DNA from: Ursus arctos
Lineage: Eukaryota > Chordata > Mammalia > Carnivora > Ursidae
Direction: 5' to 3'
Length of the DNA stretch: 64,000 bases
NCBI RefSeq assembly: GCF_023065955.2
Contig: NW_026623100.1
Span: 68,204,727-68,268,726 of the forward strand
Of the stretch, positions 1 through 10,755 are shown in pieces. Position numbers and translations under genes: made by a program. The notes below the pieces were generated by a model. The model saw only the letters and a program-made list of their open reading frames with translations, searched no databases and was not told the DNA's origin. How positions within the stretch are numbered: the first letter of the stretch is position 1; every line of letters starts with the position of its first letter.

Positions 1-345
1 CGATAGTCCTATAAAGGGGATGGCCTTCTCAGATGCTCATGTCCTTTGGAGTCCTAAACTCCCACCTCTGAGGGGCCCTCTGGACCTGAATGAAGTCTGG
101 AGGACAAAGGGCAGAGAGTCAGACATGCTCATGGCCAAGCAGAAGGCTGACGGTCCCCAGAGCAGCTGAGGGTACTACTCAGAACTAATCAGAAACAAAA
201 TTATGGATCATTTAAGTGACAAGTGGCCCTAAGCTCTCAGAGTCAAGACTGTTGGGGTTCTGAGAATTCTGGCTGAATATCCAGCAGGACTCTGTTCATT
301 AATTCCATCCATGGCAATGTTTAAAGTGTAATGAAAACTCAATGC

Positions 346-361
346 AAAAAAAAAAAAAAAA
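346..361. repeat. Poly-A run (16 bp)
   Basis: A pure run of 16 A. No recognisable retroposon body lies directly upstream and no target-site duplication was found, so I list it as a homopolymer only. Confidence 0.9.
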
Positions 362-1329
362 TTAGAAGACTTGGAGCTTTTAATAGTTATCCCCAGGACA
401 CCTAGCCCGAAGACAGAGGATAGAGGGCACAAGAAAGATAGATGGATGAGGCCACTTCCACAGCTTTGTTGCTCTCCTCATGGATGCCCCTCAGGAAACT
501 CAGCCTGGACTGAAGGCGGCTCCCTGGCTGGATAAATACTCTAGATGAAAGGAGTACCGCCTGCCCCATTAGAGGGTCAACCCTCCCTTTCGCCTATAGC
601 CTCAACTCAACAGAGTAGCTGTGAGGTCTGGGACAGACACTTAAATCTGCAGAACGGTGATACATCCCTACATCTCCTTCCCCAAAGTAATTTCTGTCTG
701 CAGCTCCCTGCCAGAGGCTCAGTGCCCCCTCCCAGAATGTCACTAATCCGCTATCTACTCTTTGCCTGGGAGGTAGAACCTGGGTTTCTGATATCCAAGC
801 AGGAAAAATAGCCATTCAGACCCAAACAGCTCTCTGTTGACTTCACTTGTCATTTTGGTGCTTTTGGGGTGCTGGTTTCTCATTCTTTCCTGCTGGAGAA
901 AGAGGGGCAGCAAGGCCATAGGCAGCCGGCTCAGATATGCAGGGACCAAACAAAGCTCGTGTCCCAGATGTGGGTTGAGGCAGGGAGAGTAGCTGCTTCC
1001 TGTACATGATCTCTTCCTGTACATGGATATCTCCTTTATTAAAAACAGTATCTATGTTCTGTGGTTAATATTTATAATGCCATTATTAGAGGCTTATTCC
1101 CCTGAGGCCTGTGTAGGCCCACCTTATATGCCTCATCAATCATTGTACCTCTCCTGTGCTGCAAGAAGATGTGTAGAGGGAGGGGCCCCAGGGATGATGG
1201 GGAGCCTGAGGCACCTGAGAGCTGGGGAGGTGCCCTGCAGCACGAGAGGAATGCTGATAACAGCAAGGATACCTTTTACTTCTCTATCCCTGGTGCCTAT
1301 CTCACACAGCTTCTGTTCCTTTGTCACAT
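362..1329. other. Intergenic, no assigned feature
   Basis: Mixed-composition DNA. The open frames here are short (under 110 codons), overlap on both strands and show no recognisable domain. I see no clear repeat, splice-site-flanked exon or promoter. Confidence 0.5.
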
Positions 1330-1714
1330 GTTTTATGAGCTGAATTGTGTCCCTTCAAATTCACCTGTTGAAGTCATAACCGCAGTACCTCAGAGTGTGA
1401 CTCTATGCGGAGACAGTCTTTAAAGAGGTAATTAAGTTAAAATTAATTCAGTAGGATGTGCTTTTAATCCAATCTGACTAGAGTTCTTGTAAGGAGAGGA
1501 AATTAGGACACAGATAAGGACAGAGGAAAGGTGATGTGAAAGCATAGGGAGAAAGATGGCCATCTACTAGCTGAGGAGAGAGCCTTGGAAGAAGCCAGCC
1601 TTGACAGTGCCTTGATCTCAGACTTCTGGCCTCCAGAGCTTGGAGAAAACAAACTTACTGTATAAGCTTCCCAGCCTGGGGCACTTTGTTATGGCAGCCC
1701 TGACAGACTAATAC
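1330..1714 (+). mobile_element. MLT1-type LTR (ERVL-MaLR), solitary
   Basis: This is a solo long terminal repeat of the mammalian MaLR group. It begins with a degraded form of 'tatggactgaattgtgtccc', has the central 'ggtaattaagttaaa' and 'cttgtaaggagagga' blocks, then 'tcagacttctggcctccaga' and the characteristic 3' end 'tttgttatggcagccctgac…actaataca'. No retroviral coding sequence adjoins it. Other copies of the family lie at 3896 and 51916. Subfamily is not assigned. Confidence 0.85.
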
Positions 1715-2237
1715 ACTGTATCATACCGCCTCTGCCTCAGTCACTCACCAAGCCAGCTCTACCGCCATCATGGACTCCTGGAACATGGCTGCCGAGTTTG
1801 GCCCAGCTCTGCCACCTGGCCATAAAGTATTACTTTAACATCTAAAGAGAATCGTATCTGCTGCTCTGCTCAGAAAACACAAATTTAAAAGACTTCAGTT
1901 TCATCTATTTCATGGATTAAAAAGTTGCTGTGGATAATAACAAGGAAGCTCGGGAGATTAAGGGGAGAGAGGCTGACTCCAGAGTAGTGGCTCCAAAAAC
2001 AGATTTTGGTGTTTCCTAAAGAGGTGTTAACCATCCTCCTTAGGCCAGACAAAACCCTTGGTGTAGAGCAGGGATGTAGGGAGTTGTAGAGTCCCTAGAG
2101 TGGGCCATGGTTGTTAGATCCCTCACCAAGTTCCAATGAAAAGGAAGGTCTACTATCCTGGGGGGAGCCTAGGCTGAGACCACAAGCCCTGGGGATGGAC
2201 ACTTAGGCTCAGTGTACACACAGGAGCACAGAGGCAT

Positions 2238-2239
<2 letters not shown>
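1715..2239. other. Intergenic, no assigned feature
   Basis: No convincing repeat or gene. The stretch leads into the CA microsatellite that follows. Confidence 0.5.
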
Positions 2240-2282
<43 letters not shown>

Positions 2283-2296
2283 CACACACACACACA
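2240..2296. repeat. (CA)n microsatellite
   Basis: About 28 CA units with a single interruption (a CG near 2275). Long enough to be length-polymorphic. Confidence 0.97.
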
Positions 2297-3129
2297 GTGG
2301 TAGAAGACTGGGGCCTGCCAGCCCGAACAAAAGGGTTTCCTAGAGTAGCAAGATGCTCTCAGTTGAAGGAGGGTTCAAAACAAGGATGGGGAGATAGGAA
2401 TCAGAGAAAAACGAAGCCACCAGCTTAATTTCACTCCCCAAAGCAGGGGTGTTGCCCTGAGCTAGTATAGCCAGAGATCAAAGAGGCCCCTGTCACCTGT
2501 CATAGATGCCTGTCCTTCCCAAGGCGTGAGCCAGGACAGCCCACCCCTCTGCGTAACTCATTTCCACATCATCTAGACTTTGCAATAAGCTCTTACTCTA
2601 TTATATTGCTTCCTGAAAGAGCCACATATTGAAAATCACCGGTCAGTCAGTTCTTTATTCTGTTAGTCACCAAACTGATTTTTTAAGCTCAGACCCAATA
2701 AAGCTGTGACGGCGAAGAACAGATATGGATTTCTCATTCTCACACACTCATATATAATAATAATAAAACTTTATTAAACAAGAGACATGTTGTTTCAGGG
2801 AATTTTTCTTTCCCTTCTCCAGCGCCCCAAGGCTAAAATATACAATCTTATTAACTTCCTGGAAGAAATACTCCATTCCCTTGGTGCACATGCTGAGCAT
2901 TCATCTTCTTGGACCTGGAAAATGAGACAGGTCCTTGACAGGAAGGCGCGTGGGCCAGTTGTATCCAGGGAAATCTAGGGGAGCGGGCCTGATGAGGCCA
3001 CTCCCAAGGAATCTGTGTGGAGTCCAAGCAGCTCTCTGTAATAGATCCCCGGGCATGTCCCAGGCCAGGAAGAAAAGGAGAAAGGATTGGCACAGCAGAG
3101 CATAGATGTGGAGGAGCCTGAAGATAACT
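2297..3129. other. Intergenic, no assigned feature
   Basis: Contains an AT-rich piece at about 2750-2780 (ATA/TAA units) with an 'aataaa' at 2697. No poly-A track or exon structure supports a transcript end. Confidence 0.45.
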
Positions 3130-3262
3130 TTAGTTCACACTCTCAGACAATAGTTCAAGAGACTGAGGCTCAGACAGGGGCTGACGTTCACCCAGAGTCA
3201 CACAGAATGGACGGTAGAGCAGGAACCAGAGCCCTGGCTTCATGTTCTGGGCTCCTTCCTTC
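3130..3262 (-). repeat. MIR SINE fragment
   Basis: Matches the reverse complement of MIR: 'gagactgaggctcagacagg', then a 'tcacccagagtcacacag' block, 'agcaggaaccagagccctgg' and 'cttcatgttctgggctcc'. Ancient tRNA-derived SINE, strongly diverged. Confidence 0.75.
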
Positions 3263-3344
3263 CTTGCCTCCCACCCCGCAGCCCCAGGATTGATGTCAAA
3301 TGAAGGAGATTCCACTGTGATTCCTACATGTCCTGTGAGATGGC

Positions 3345-3484
3345 CTCACGCTCCTTTGGGAGCTCAGGGGTCATGTCCAGTCTTCCCGTCTCTGCCTACA
3401 GCTGAAACAACTGGCACGCAACTCACGCAGGCAGGAGCGTCTGCCAAGGTCAGCCTAAATCTGTCGAATGAATGAATGAATGAC
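3345..3484 (+). repeat. Probable L2 3' tail ending in (GAAT)n
   Basis: A weak match to the L2 3' end ('ctcctttgggagctcagggg' resembling 'ctccttgagggcaggga'), ending in GAAT units at 3466-3482, the usual L2 tail. Low identity. Confidence 0.45.
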
Positions 3485-3895
3485 CTCAAGCTGATGGTAA
3501 ATAAGATTAGGACTCAGGAATCTCATTCATATCATTCCAGCTGACCACAGACAATGTTTGGTTCCGGGAGGACCGACATTCTGAAAATCTTGAAGCAGCC
3601 TGATGGTGGGAGCTGTCACCCTCTTCTGGGGTGGTAGACAGGGAAGAAGGCCCTCACCAAAGTTATCCAGTCTGGAATATTTGTCAGCTCCTCAGGAAGG
3701 ACTGTCTCCGGAAAGCCAGGGGTGTAGGGTTAGATCTTTGAGGATGGAGGAAGGGACTGAGGACCAGCTGAAGGGGTGATCCCCGGGAGGGGACACATGG
3801 ATCTCAAGCAGAGGAGTGCGAGACGAGTGGTACCAGCTCCATACGGCTCTGCACAACTGAGTCGGGGTTCAGGCTGGTCCTCAAGAGTGGGGGGC
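3485..3895. other. Intergenic, no assigned feature
   Basis: Nothing recognisable. The sequence ends directly at the start of an MLT1 LTR. Confidence 0.5.
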
Positions 3896-4277
3896 TGTTA
3901 TGGACTGAATTGTGTCCCTCCAAATTTCACCTGGTGAAGACTTATCTCCCAACATGACTGGTTTGGAGATAGGTCCTTTAAGGAGGGCATTAAGGTTCAC
4001 TGAGGTCGTTGGTGTGGGGCCCTATTCTGATAGGACTGGTGTCCTTATAAGAAAAGAGAACCCAGAGCTCTCTCCCTCCACATGCACACAGAAGAGGCCA
4101 TGTGACAAGAGGATAAGAAGTCATGGTCAGCAAGTTGAGGTGACAAGCCCAAGACCCCAGGCCTGCTGGACCTTGATGGTGAGCTTTTAGCCTCCAGAAC
4201 TGTGAGAAAATACATTTCCATCATTCAGGGCTCCCCATCTGTGACGTTTTGTCATGGCAGCCTGAGCAAACTAACAC
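3896..4277 (+). mobile_element. MLT1-type LTR (ERVL-MaLR), solitary
   Basis: Starts 'tgttatggactgaattgtgt' at 3896 and ends 'ggcagcctgagcaaactaac'. The internal blocks 'ggagataggtcctttaagga', 'gataggactggtgtccttat' and 'agcctccagaactgtgagaa' are all in order. Full-length solo LTR with no internal coding sequence. Open frames inside it are chance. Confidence 0.9.
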
Positions 4278-5159
4278 TGGGGCGGTTCACATTCTGGGTG
4301 ACAGCTTGGTATGGGCAAGCAGTCCCCATTTGTAAGCCTTAGCAGAATAGAACAGCCACAGGCTCTTCGAGCACTGATATGCTGTGTGTCATCCTTTTCC
4401 CGAGGTCCTAAAAACAAGCTGGCATCTTTCTAGGAAAATGGGAAAAAGATCAAATGACCTCTGATGGCCATTGTAGTCCTAAGACTCTGGCTACAACTGA
4501 TGCAGAGGTTCATCACTGAAAATGATTTATTGGGATTTTTTAACTGCAAATTTGGAAATCTTTTCACTCCCTATAAAAAGGAGCCACAGTGGGCCAATTA
4601 TAAATGAGTATTTATATATATTTATTTCAGAGTATATATTCCAGATACTTTTCAGTGAAACCAAATCAAATGATGGTCAAACACACATGGTGTTCAGCGG
4701 AAGTTGTCTAGATATTTACATGGTCTAGGAGAGACTTGGAACATATACAACAGCTGCAAAGCATCAGATTCTCCGGCTCACCCTTGGCCCACCGCTGGTG
4801 GAGTTAATTTGCAGGGATCCTCCCAAGGTCCTTCGGACTCCCACTCAGGCGGTATCCACGCTCTAGCTCTGGACCTGGGCCCAGCTTCCCCCCTCAGCCT
4901 CTCTGGCTGCTGCATTCCTCTAGATTCCATTTTAGATCAAACACCACATGTTGTCCAAGCAATTACTGTGCACTCAGCTCTGTGCTTTGCTGGACCGGAA
5001 GATAGCGTTTGAAATGACCTCTGAGGTTCCTTCCAGCCAGAGACAAGGGAGGCTGCAAGTATGTGCATCCTCAGAGAGCTCCCTCCAGGAAGCCTCCCTG
5101 ATTCTGAAGACAACAGAAGTAGATAGCAAGCCCCAGTAGTTCCCTCTCCTGCTGCACAC
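4278..5159. other. Intergenic with a possible L3/CR1-type tail
   Basis: Mostly unassigned. At 5007-5045 the string 'gaaatgacctctgaggttcc' resembles the end of mammalian L3/CR1-like LINEs ('gatgacctctgaggtccctt'). An AT-rich patch sits at 4600-4640. Confidence 0.4.
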
Positions 5160-5425
5160 AGAAATAGGCTGTATTTTCTTATAGTCCCTTCGTGGAGATG
5201 CAGTCCACGTGACAAAGGAACGTGGGTAGGAGTGATGTATGTCACTTCCAAATTTGGCTCCCAACTGCTCCCTTTTTTCCTTGTCTGTCAGTGTAAAATG
5301 CTGAGGTCCTAGGAGATGGTGGGATCCACCATATTTGAGAAGCCTGGATCCCTTAGTGACTGCGTGGAGCAGAGCCCCCCACATTTGACTGTGACAAGAG
5401 TGAGGGATAAGCTTGCACTGTGCTC
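5160..5425 (+). repeat. Old LTR-like interspersed repeat, family not assigned
   Basis: Shows an ordered match to a common mammalian repeat whose consensus I recall as '…gtgatgtgtgtcacttcc…' followed by 'gcctgggtccctgatgactgcgtggagcagagcc'. Here I see 'gtgatgtatgtcacttcc' at 5232-5249 and 'gcctggatcccttagtgact' with 'gcgtggagcagagccccccac' after it. Inverse-orientation relatives lie at 15205 and 41630. Confidence 0.55.
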
Positions 5426-6829
5426 AGCCTCTGAGAAGTGGAGGTGGTTCGTTGCAGCAATTGGCCTGGCCAGGTGGCTCCACTGACCGACTCTCAAGTT
5501 GAAAATCATAGTCCTTTGCTCTCTAATTGAACATGCCGTCAGATAGGGAGCTTGGGAATATGCGTGGACAATTTTCCAGTTTGGTGGGCTTACGAATGCA
5601 AACCACGGCCTGTCTGACTCAGAGAGTGTGCTCCTTGTCCATTTCTCCTTTGTTGCTCTCTGGGCTACAGTGGTAGCCATCGGGTGCTGTAGGAAGACTG
5701 GAAGGGAAAACCTAACTCAACATTCCCGAGTGGGAGAGAATTTTGCAAATTGTGCACATGGGCATTTTTGTAGTTGTTGTTGTGTAGTGCGAATTGCATC
5801 TCTGTTTCACAGGCATGTTTCTGTCTCATGCCCCCGCCTATAATCTGTCCAAAGAAGCTGAAGCAGCTTTAGAGCTGGATCTAGAACCATCTCCTGGGGG
5901 TAACCCTCGGGCAGAAGGCAGCAAGCTCAGAGAGTAGGCTTCTGCAGATGGCTGCTGTGGCACTTTCCAAAAACCTTCTGGGCTGCTGGGAGCCTGGCTG
6001 AGACACAGACATGTCTGGTGCGGTGACCAAGTCTGCAGTCCATAGGCACAATGGCAGAGAGGCCAGCCGGGACTGGGGCTGTGGCCCCAAGACTCCAGAG
6101 AGGCTCTTCTCTGATTGAATCGGGAGGTTCACAGAGAAATGCTAGCATTCTCAGTGATTCCCTTGCTCGCCTGCCTCCCCAGTCTGGGCCTTGGCAGCAC
6201 TAGCTTTGGTATAAATCACATTCCATCAGCGTAACTGCAGGGCTTCGGGGATCATTTTGGAATACTAGGATGTTAATGCATCGGGTTTTGTTCCAAGCAG
6301 TGAGCCACCTCCCGGGATTTGGGAATCTCTCTTTTAAATCCAGATAGCACTAATGAGCTAGTAAGGGCTCCTGACCTCCTTGACTCATTTTCTCACTCTC
6401 ATGGCTGCTCTGAGCATCGGAATCAGCCGCATCTGCACCGCACTGTGCAGCCAGCCGCGGGCCCGATACAGCCGCGGGCTTTCAGTGCAACTGCTTCCAC
6501 CTGGAGGCATTTAAACTGCAATTTCTTCTTATTATTCCTTTTTTCCCCTAAATTATTGAGTACACCTTAAAGTGCTTTTCATGTACAGGCTCTGGGTGAA
6601 TGTTCGTGGTTATGTTGACGGCAATTGCACTGGTGTCCTTTATAGCAGGGTTTGGCCAGGAGCTGTCCTTTAATTCTATACCCAAGCAGAAATTATGCTG
6701 GAGTGTCGAGGAGGTGGTCCTTGAAGGGGTGAGGGATAAGACACATACTGACAAGCAGTTAAATATCATTTATCCTTTTAGCCATGCCTGTCTCTTAGTG
6801 CCCCTGACATTTAGTCACTTGGAAATGCC
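5426..6829. other. Repeat-poor segment with a small CpG cluster
   Basis: No interspersed repeat or exon recognised. At 6418-6485 there is a locally CpG-rich piece with two copies of 'cagccgcgggc' (6452-6462 and 6469-6479), flanked by AT-richer sequence. Too short for a CpG island and no TATA or exon is evident; it may be a regulatory element. Confidence 0.4.
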
Positions 6830-7050
6830 TCATGTAACCCTTATTATGTATCAGGGGCTGTTCTAAGTGGTTTACAAATATTTGCCAATCTACTCTGCAA
6901 CACCATTTTTTATGTTCAGTTTCCAGTTAGAAACCTAGGACACGACAGAGAGGTTAGGGAACTTGTCCAAAGTCACAGAGCCAGTGAGTGGTGCTGCCAG
7001 GATTTGAAGCTGCAACCTCTGGCTCCAAGGACCACACACTTAATCACGGT
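6830..7050 (-). repeat. MIR SINE
   Basis: Reverse-complement MIR with most blocks in order: 'cttattatgtatcaggggct', 'tctaagtggtttacaaat', 'ggttagggaacttgtccaaa', 'gtcacagagccagtgagtgg' and 'tctggctccaaggaccaca'. Confidence 0.88.
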
Positions 7051-7069
7051 GCTGTGTCTCCCCTCCACA

Positions 7070-7249
7070 GTTCCTCCTGCCTCTCAAGCTTGGCTCAGAC
7101 TTGCATGTTATCTAGAATGTCTGTTCCTTTGCTCTTCACACTTCTAAATTCTAGCTCATCTTTGAAGACCAACTTACAACCTAGTTCCTACAAGAAGCCT
7201 TCCCGAACATTCTCTACCATGCTGCAGTTGACTGACTCTGAACTCCAAT
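7070..7249 (+). repeat. Probable L2 3' fragment
   Basis: Resembles the L2 3' region ('gaatgtctgttcctttgctc', 'agctcatctttgaagacc', 'caagaagccttcccgaacat'), matching the known 'aatgctcttccc', 'agctcaaatgtcacc', 'gagaggccttccctgac' order. Confidence 0.65.
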
Positions 7250-7450
7250 AGCATAGTGGTTCAGAGCATGGCATTGGACACTAAACTGTATAAACTTTGA
7301 TCAAACCCAGCCCTGGCTCTATGACCTTGTGTAAATTAACTTCTATGAGCTAAGTTTTCTTCTCTGTGAAATGGAGATATATATTGCAGCTACTGACAGG
7401 GCTGTTGAGGGCATTAATTGGATCGGCATGTCTACAATACCTAGAAGAGT
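7250..7450 (+). repeat. MIR SINE
   Basis: Plus-strand MIR: 'agcatagtggttcagagcat' at the 5' end, 'cccagccctggctctatgac', 'cttctctgtgaaatggagat', 'cagggctgttgagggcatta' and the tail near 7440. Confidence 0.85.
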
Positions 7451-7479
7451 ACTCACTCACTCTGCCTGCTCTATATGCA

Positions 7480-7627
7480 TTTTATTAGTACCATTGCTAT
7501 CATTGTTGTCATTATTGCACATTTGCTTTTCCTATTGCTCTTGTGTCACACTTATGCTTTCTTTGTCTGATCCTTATCTCCTGTAAGGCTGCAGGATTAT
7601 CTGCACTCCTTGAAGACAAAGATTGGT

Positions 7628-7659
<32 letters not shown>

Positions 7660-7895
7660 CTTCCTTCCTTCCTTCCTTCCTTCCTTCCTTCCTTCCTTCC
7701 TTCCTTCCTTCCTCCCTCCCTCCCTCCCTCCCTCCCTCCCTCCCTCCCTCCCTCCCTCCCTTCCTTCCTTCCTTCCTTCCTTCCTTCCTTCCTTCCTTCC
7801 TTCCTTCTCTCTCTCTCTCTCTCTCTTTAATTCTCTGGCCCTTAGGTTAGTATCCTGCAAATAGTAAGCATTCATTTAATGGCAATAATTAATTA
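7480..7895 (+). repeat. L2 3' tail containing a compound microsatellite
   Basis: Left part 'ctgatccttatctcctgtaa' followed by 'ctccttgaagacaaagatt' matches the L2 'taagctccttgagggcaggga' block. After the simple repeat the tail resumes as 'gtaagcattcatttaatgg' (compare 'gtaggcgctcaataaatgt'). The microsatellite therefore grew inside the L2 tail. Confidence 0.6.
7627..7827. repeat. Compound microsatellite GT / TTCC / TCCC / TTCC / TC
   Basis: Order of blocks: (GT)n 7627-7656, CCCC, (TTCC)n to about 7710, (TCCC)n to about 7760, (TTCC)n to about 7806, then (TC)n to 7827. From 7657 on, one strand is pure pyrimidine for about 170 bp and the TTCC-TCCC-TTCC arrangement is nearly mirror-symmetric. 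Open frames in all six phases here encode meaningless SFLP/GRKE repeats. Confidence 0.97.
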
Positions 7896-9239
7896 ATGAG
7901 TTGAAGGTAGCTAATATTATATCCCTAGGCACAAGAATTCAAAAATCTCTTTCTCTCCCACTAAATTGCATATAAATACAAGTCACAGGTCTTCATTGAT
8001 CTTGGAATGGTACATCTCAGGGGAAATTGAATCTGTCATAGTTCAAAGAAAACCCATTCCTAAATAAGTTAACAGATGCATTCATTAACTGAGGTGGTCG
8101 AGTTAAAATAGGGCACAATCTTGGTGGGATTTGAATATCAATAGTCTGTAGAGAAGCATCAGCTTCCAAGAAGTTTTGGCTCCTGATGTGATCTTCTTAA
8201 CCTTTGCTTTCCGGTCTAGTCTTCAGAGAGGCTGCCGCTTATTTATGGTGGAGATGCTGCAGATAGACCATGCTAGGTAATTGAGAAACCATTTGAAGAC
8301 TGATGTCTTATTATCTCTTGAAGCACACAGCAAAGAACCACTTACAAAGCCTTCTCTATTATTTGACTATTTAGACCCTTAGGTTCATCGACTTCAGAAT
8401 ATTTTAGAGGAATCACTCTGAAGTCAATAAGGCTCCCTGATTTGCAAAAAGTCAGGAAGCTACTGAAAGGCTCTAGGTCTGCAGTTGACTGGCTCTCTGC
8501 AAGAGAAAGGCGTGTTGCTCCTGCTGAAAATAGGGACAAGAGTTTGACTCCATGAGGGTGGCTGGCTTAGCCCAGGTCTGTACGCTCAATGTCAAAGGGC
8601 AGGGTCGCCTATAGTCTTCCTCTGAGCAACTTCACATTGTTCTGCTGTTGTTCTGGAAAGTGGGCCTTTGGGAAGGTGGCAGAAGAAGAGTTACAAAGAG
8701 ACTGGCATCCTATGCCATCCCCCAGGGCCTCAGCAGGCCTCCAAATAGCCAAGATAAGGAAAATGAAGCACCAGGAAGCAGATGTGAGCCCCAATGGTTC
8801 TATCGCCCAACCCCTCCACCCCTCCACTTCTCAAACTATTTCCTTCCTGCTTTCATATAGAACTCCGTAGATCATTGAGATTTTTTGTCTTCCTGTTAAG
8901 GGACAAGTGATGAGCTGATATGTCGTCTCATACTTTCCTGCTGCGCTGAATGAACTATATGTTGAATGGCATCCCACAGATTGCTTAGCTTTTCTTTGGC
9001 CTTCTGGCAGGTGTGGAAGAACAGAGATGATAGGTTCAGGGAAAAGGGATTGGTGAGTGTCAACCCCCACCCCCATCCGCAGGTGGTTTTAGTAGCAAGG
9101 CAGCAGCCATCCTGTGGAGTTGCGTACATAACTTGAGAGTAGTTTCCCCAGTTTTCTGAAATAACACTCCCCACATCTCTTTTGAGTCATGCTCAGTATT
9201 GTAAACAACTGTGAAGAACACTCATTTCCTTGTTACACT
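7896..9239. other. Intergenic, no assigned feature
   Basis: No recognisable repeat or exon. Includes an AT-rich stretch to about 8110 and mixed-composition DNA after it. Frames of up to 93 codons occur on both strands without domain content. Confidence 0.45.
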
Positions 9240-9469
9240 GCAGCAACTTCTGTATAACATTATGCCTTTCTTCATCCTTTTTATTTCATTCAGTATTTCA
9301 TGTACACTGTAAATCACAGCCCCTGATCACCTCTCAGTTTGTGGCCCTCATCTCCATGTCAACAACCAGAACTCTGGTCCTGGTTCTCATCTCTCCCTCA
9401 GATGATGGTGGTTCAACTGGACATTCTCCTCTCTGCCCTGGGCATACCAGTTTATTTTGTGCTCCCTGA

Positions 9470-9990
9470 TGAATTGATCTTCAGTCACTACCTTGCTCAA
9501 GAAAATTCAGTGGCTCCCCATTGTCTATGAAAAGTTGAGCCTCCCCTGGCTTTTAAGGCCCCTTTAGAATCTGGCTCTAATCTTTTTTCCCCAGGAGTCT
9601 CTAAAATATACTTCACAGTTCTCATCTCTAAATTTACACCAGTCCATGGCGCTTTGCATGGCCACATAATGTGTTCTCTCCCTGAAATGCTCAATATTCT
9701 CTTTCCCTATCAAGTCATCTAATTTATTTGGCGAAGAAAGAGTGCCTTCAATGCCTCCAACTTTGACTCTCTTAAAGACCTGGCTTAACTACTTCACATC
9801 TCTTACCCACTCCCTTGTTTTCAGAAATCTAAGTGTCTTCTGCCTACATTCCTGGACCATTAGCTTGATGCCATAAGAAGTATACCATCAGCTCTGTCAC
9901 CTCTACCCAGATTCTGCCCACCTCCCACATCAGTACTTACTCACATAGGACCAGGATTGTAAGTGCTCCATAAATATTCTAAATATAAAT
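9470..9990 (+). repeat. L2 LINE fragment(s), 3' region
   Basis: Blocks in L2 order: 'cagtggctccccattg', 'aaggcccctttagaatctgg', 'cttcacagttctcatctcta', 'tctccctgaaatgctcaat', and the tail 'gtaagtgctccataaatatt' at 9960-9980. The 9240-9470 segment may be a further diverged part. No usable coding frame remains. Confidence 0.6.
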
Positions 9991-10189
9991 TACCTAGATT
10001 CTACCTTTGGAAACTAGATGGTTGGGCTACAGTCCTGTGCAAAAGAAAAATAATGTGTGTTTTGTAGTCAGTATTATTGTAGGGGACATACCTGGAGATA
10101 CCACCTCCTAGTAGAATCTTTCTTTACCTGAGCTGACCCTGAGTGGAAGGAAGGCCCACCGTTAAGTTTCAGGAGGATAAATTGCCTTG

Positions 10190-10755
10190 CTCTCCCTCAC
10201 CTTCTTTGGTTTACTATTTCCTCCTCTTGGAATTCTCTGCCTTTTCTTTCCCCCTTGATATATTCTTTCCTGTCCTTTGATATTAACATAAAATATTATC
10301 ATACTAGTGAAGTCTTTGCCAGGCCTCAGCTCTCCATTTCATTTTATGCTATTTAAAATAAAAAGACATAAATATAAAAGTTAACATAATTGCCCAGCAC
10401 ATATATGACCTGATTGTTTTGGAAATACAAATCTTACCCCCCTGTGTGGATCTGTGGCCTGTCTTGAATTGACCCTCCATGCTGCTTTCTCATTGTCATG
10501 GAGAGGTGCAGTCTCTGAGCATCTGTCCCTAGTTTTTCCTCCACAGAATGTGCTGCCATTCTGGCCTTCTCTGCTCCCACCTGTGAGAATTAACATTGGT
10601 ACATTTTTTTTTTCTGCCCGGATACAAGACACCTTCCTCAAAGGCAAGGGTGCTGTGATTTATACCTTTCTGTTCTCTCATTGCTGATTCTGGCATCTAG
10701 CATGGAAGTGGGACTCAGTATCTATTCACTCACTGAATGAAGGAACTGAATAAAC
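10190..10755 (+). repeat. L2 LINE fragment(s)
   Basis: 'cttggaattctctgcctttt' near 10227 and, further on, 'caaaggcaagggtgctgtga', 'tggcatctagcatggaagtg' and a tail 'tcactcactgaatgaagga' fit the L2 3' end. Between them lies AT-rich sequence (10270-10400). Confidence 0.55.

Noticed and set aside
346..361. Processed pseudogene ending in the A run
   Set aside because: No protein homology upstream and no flanking duplication.
1330..1714. Endogenous retrovirus provirus
   Set aside because: This and the other LTRs (3896, 16195, 28047, 43195, 51916, 52298) are solitary or partial. No gag, pol or env sequence lies between or beside them.
2240..2296. CRISPR-like array or other spaced repeat
   Set aside because: It is a plain CA dinucleotide tract. 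No spaced-repeat architecture exists anywhere in the window and the DNA is mammalian.
7543..7875. Overlapping open frames of 75-95 codons on both strands, rich in SFLP or GRKE repeats
   Set aside because: They are translations of the TTCC/TCCC microsatellite; every frame is open because the repeat lacks stop codons.
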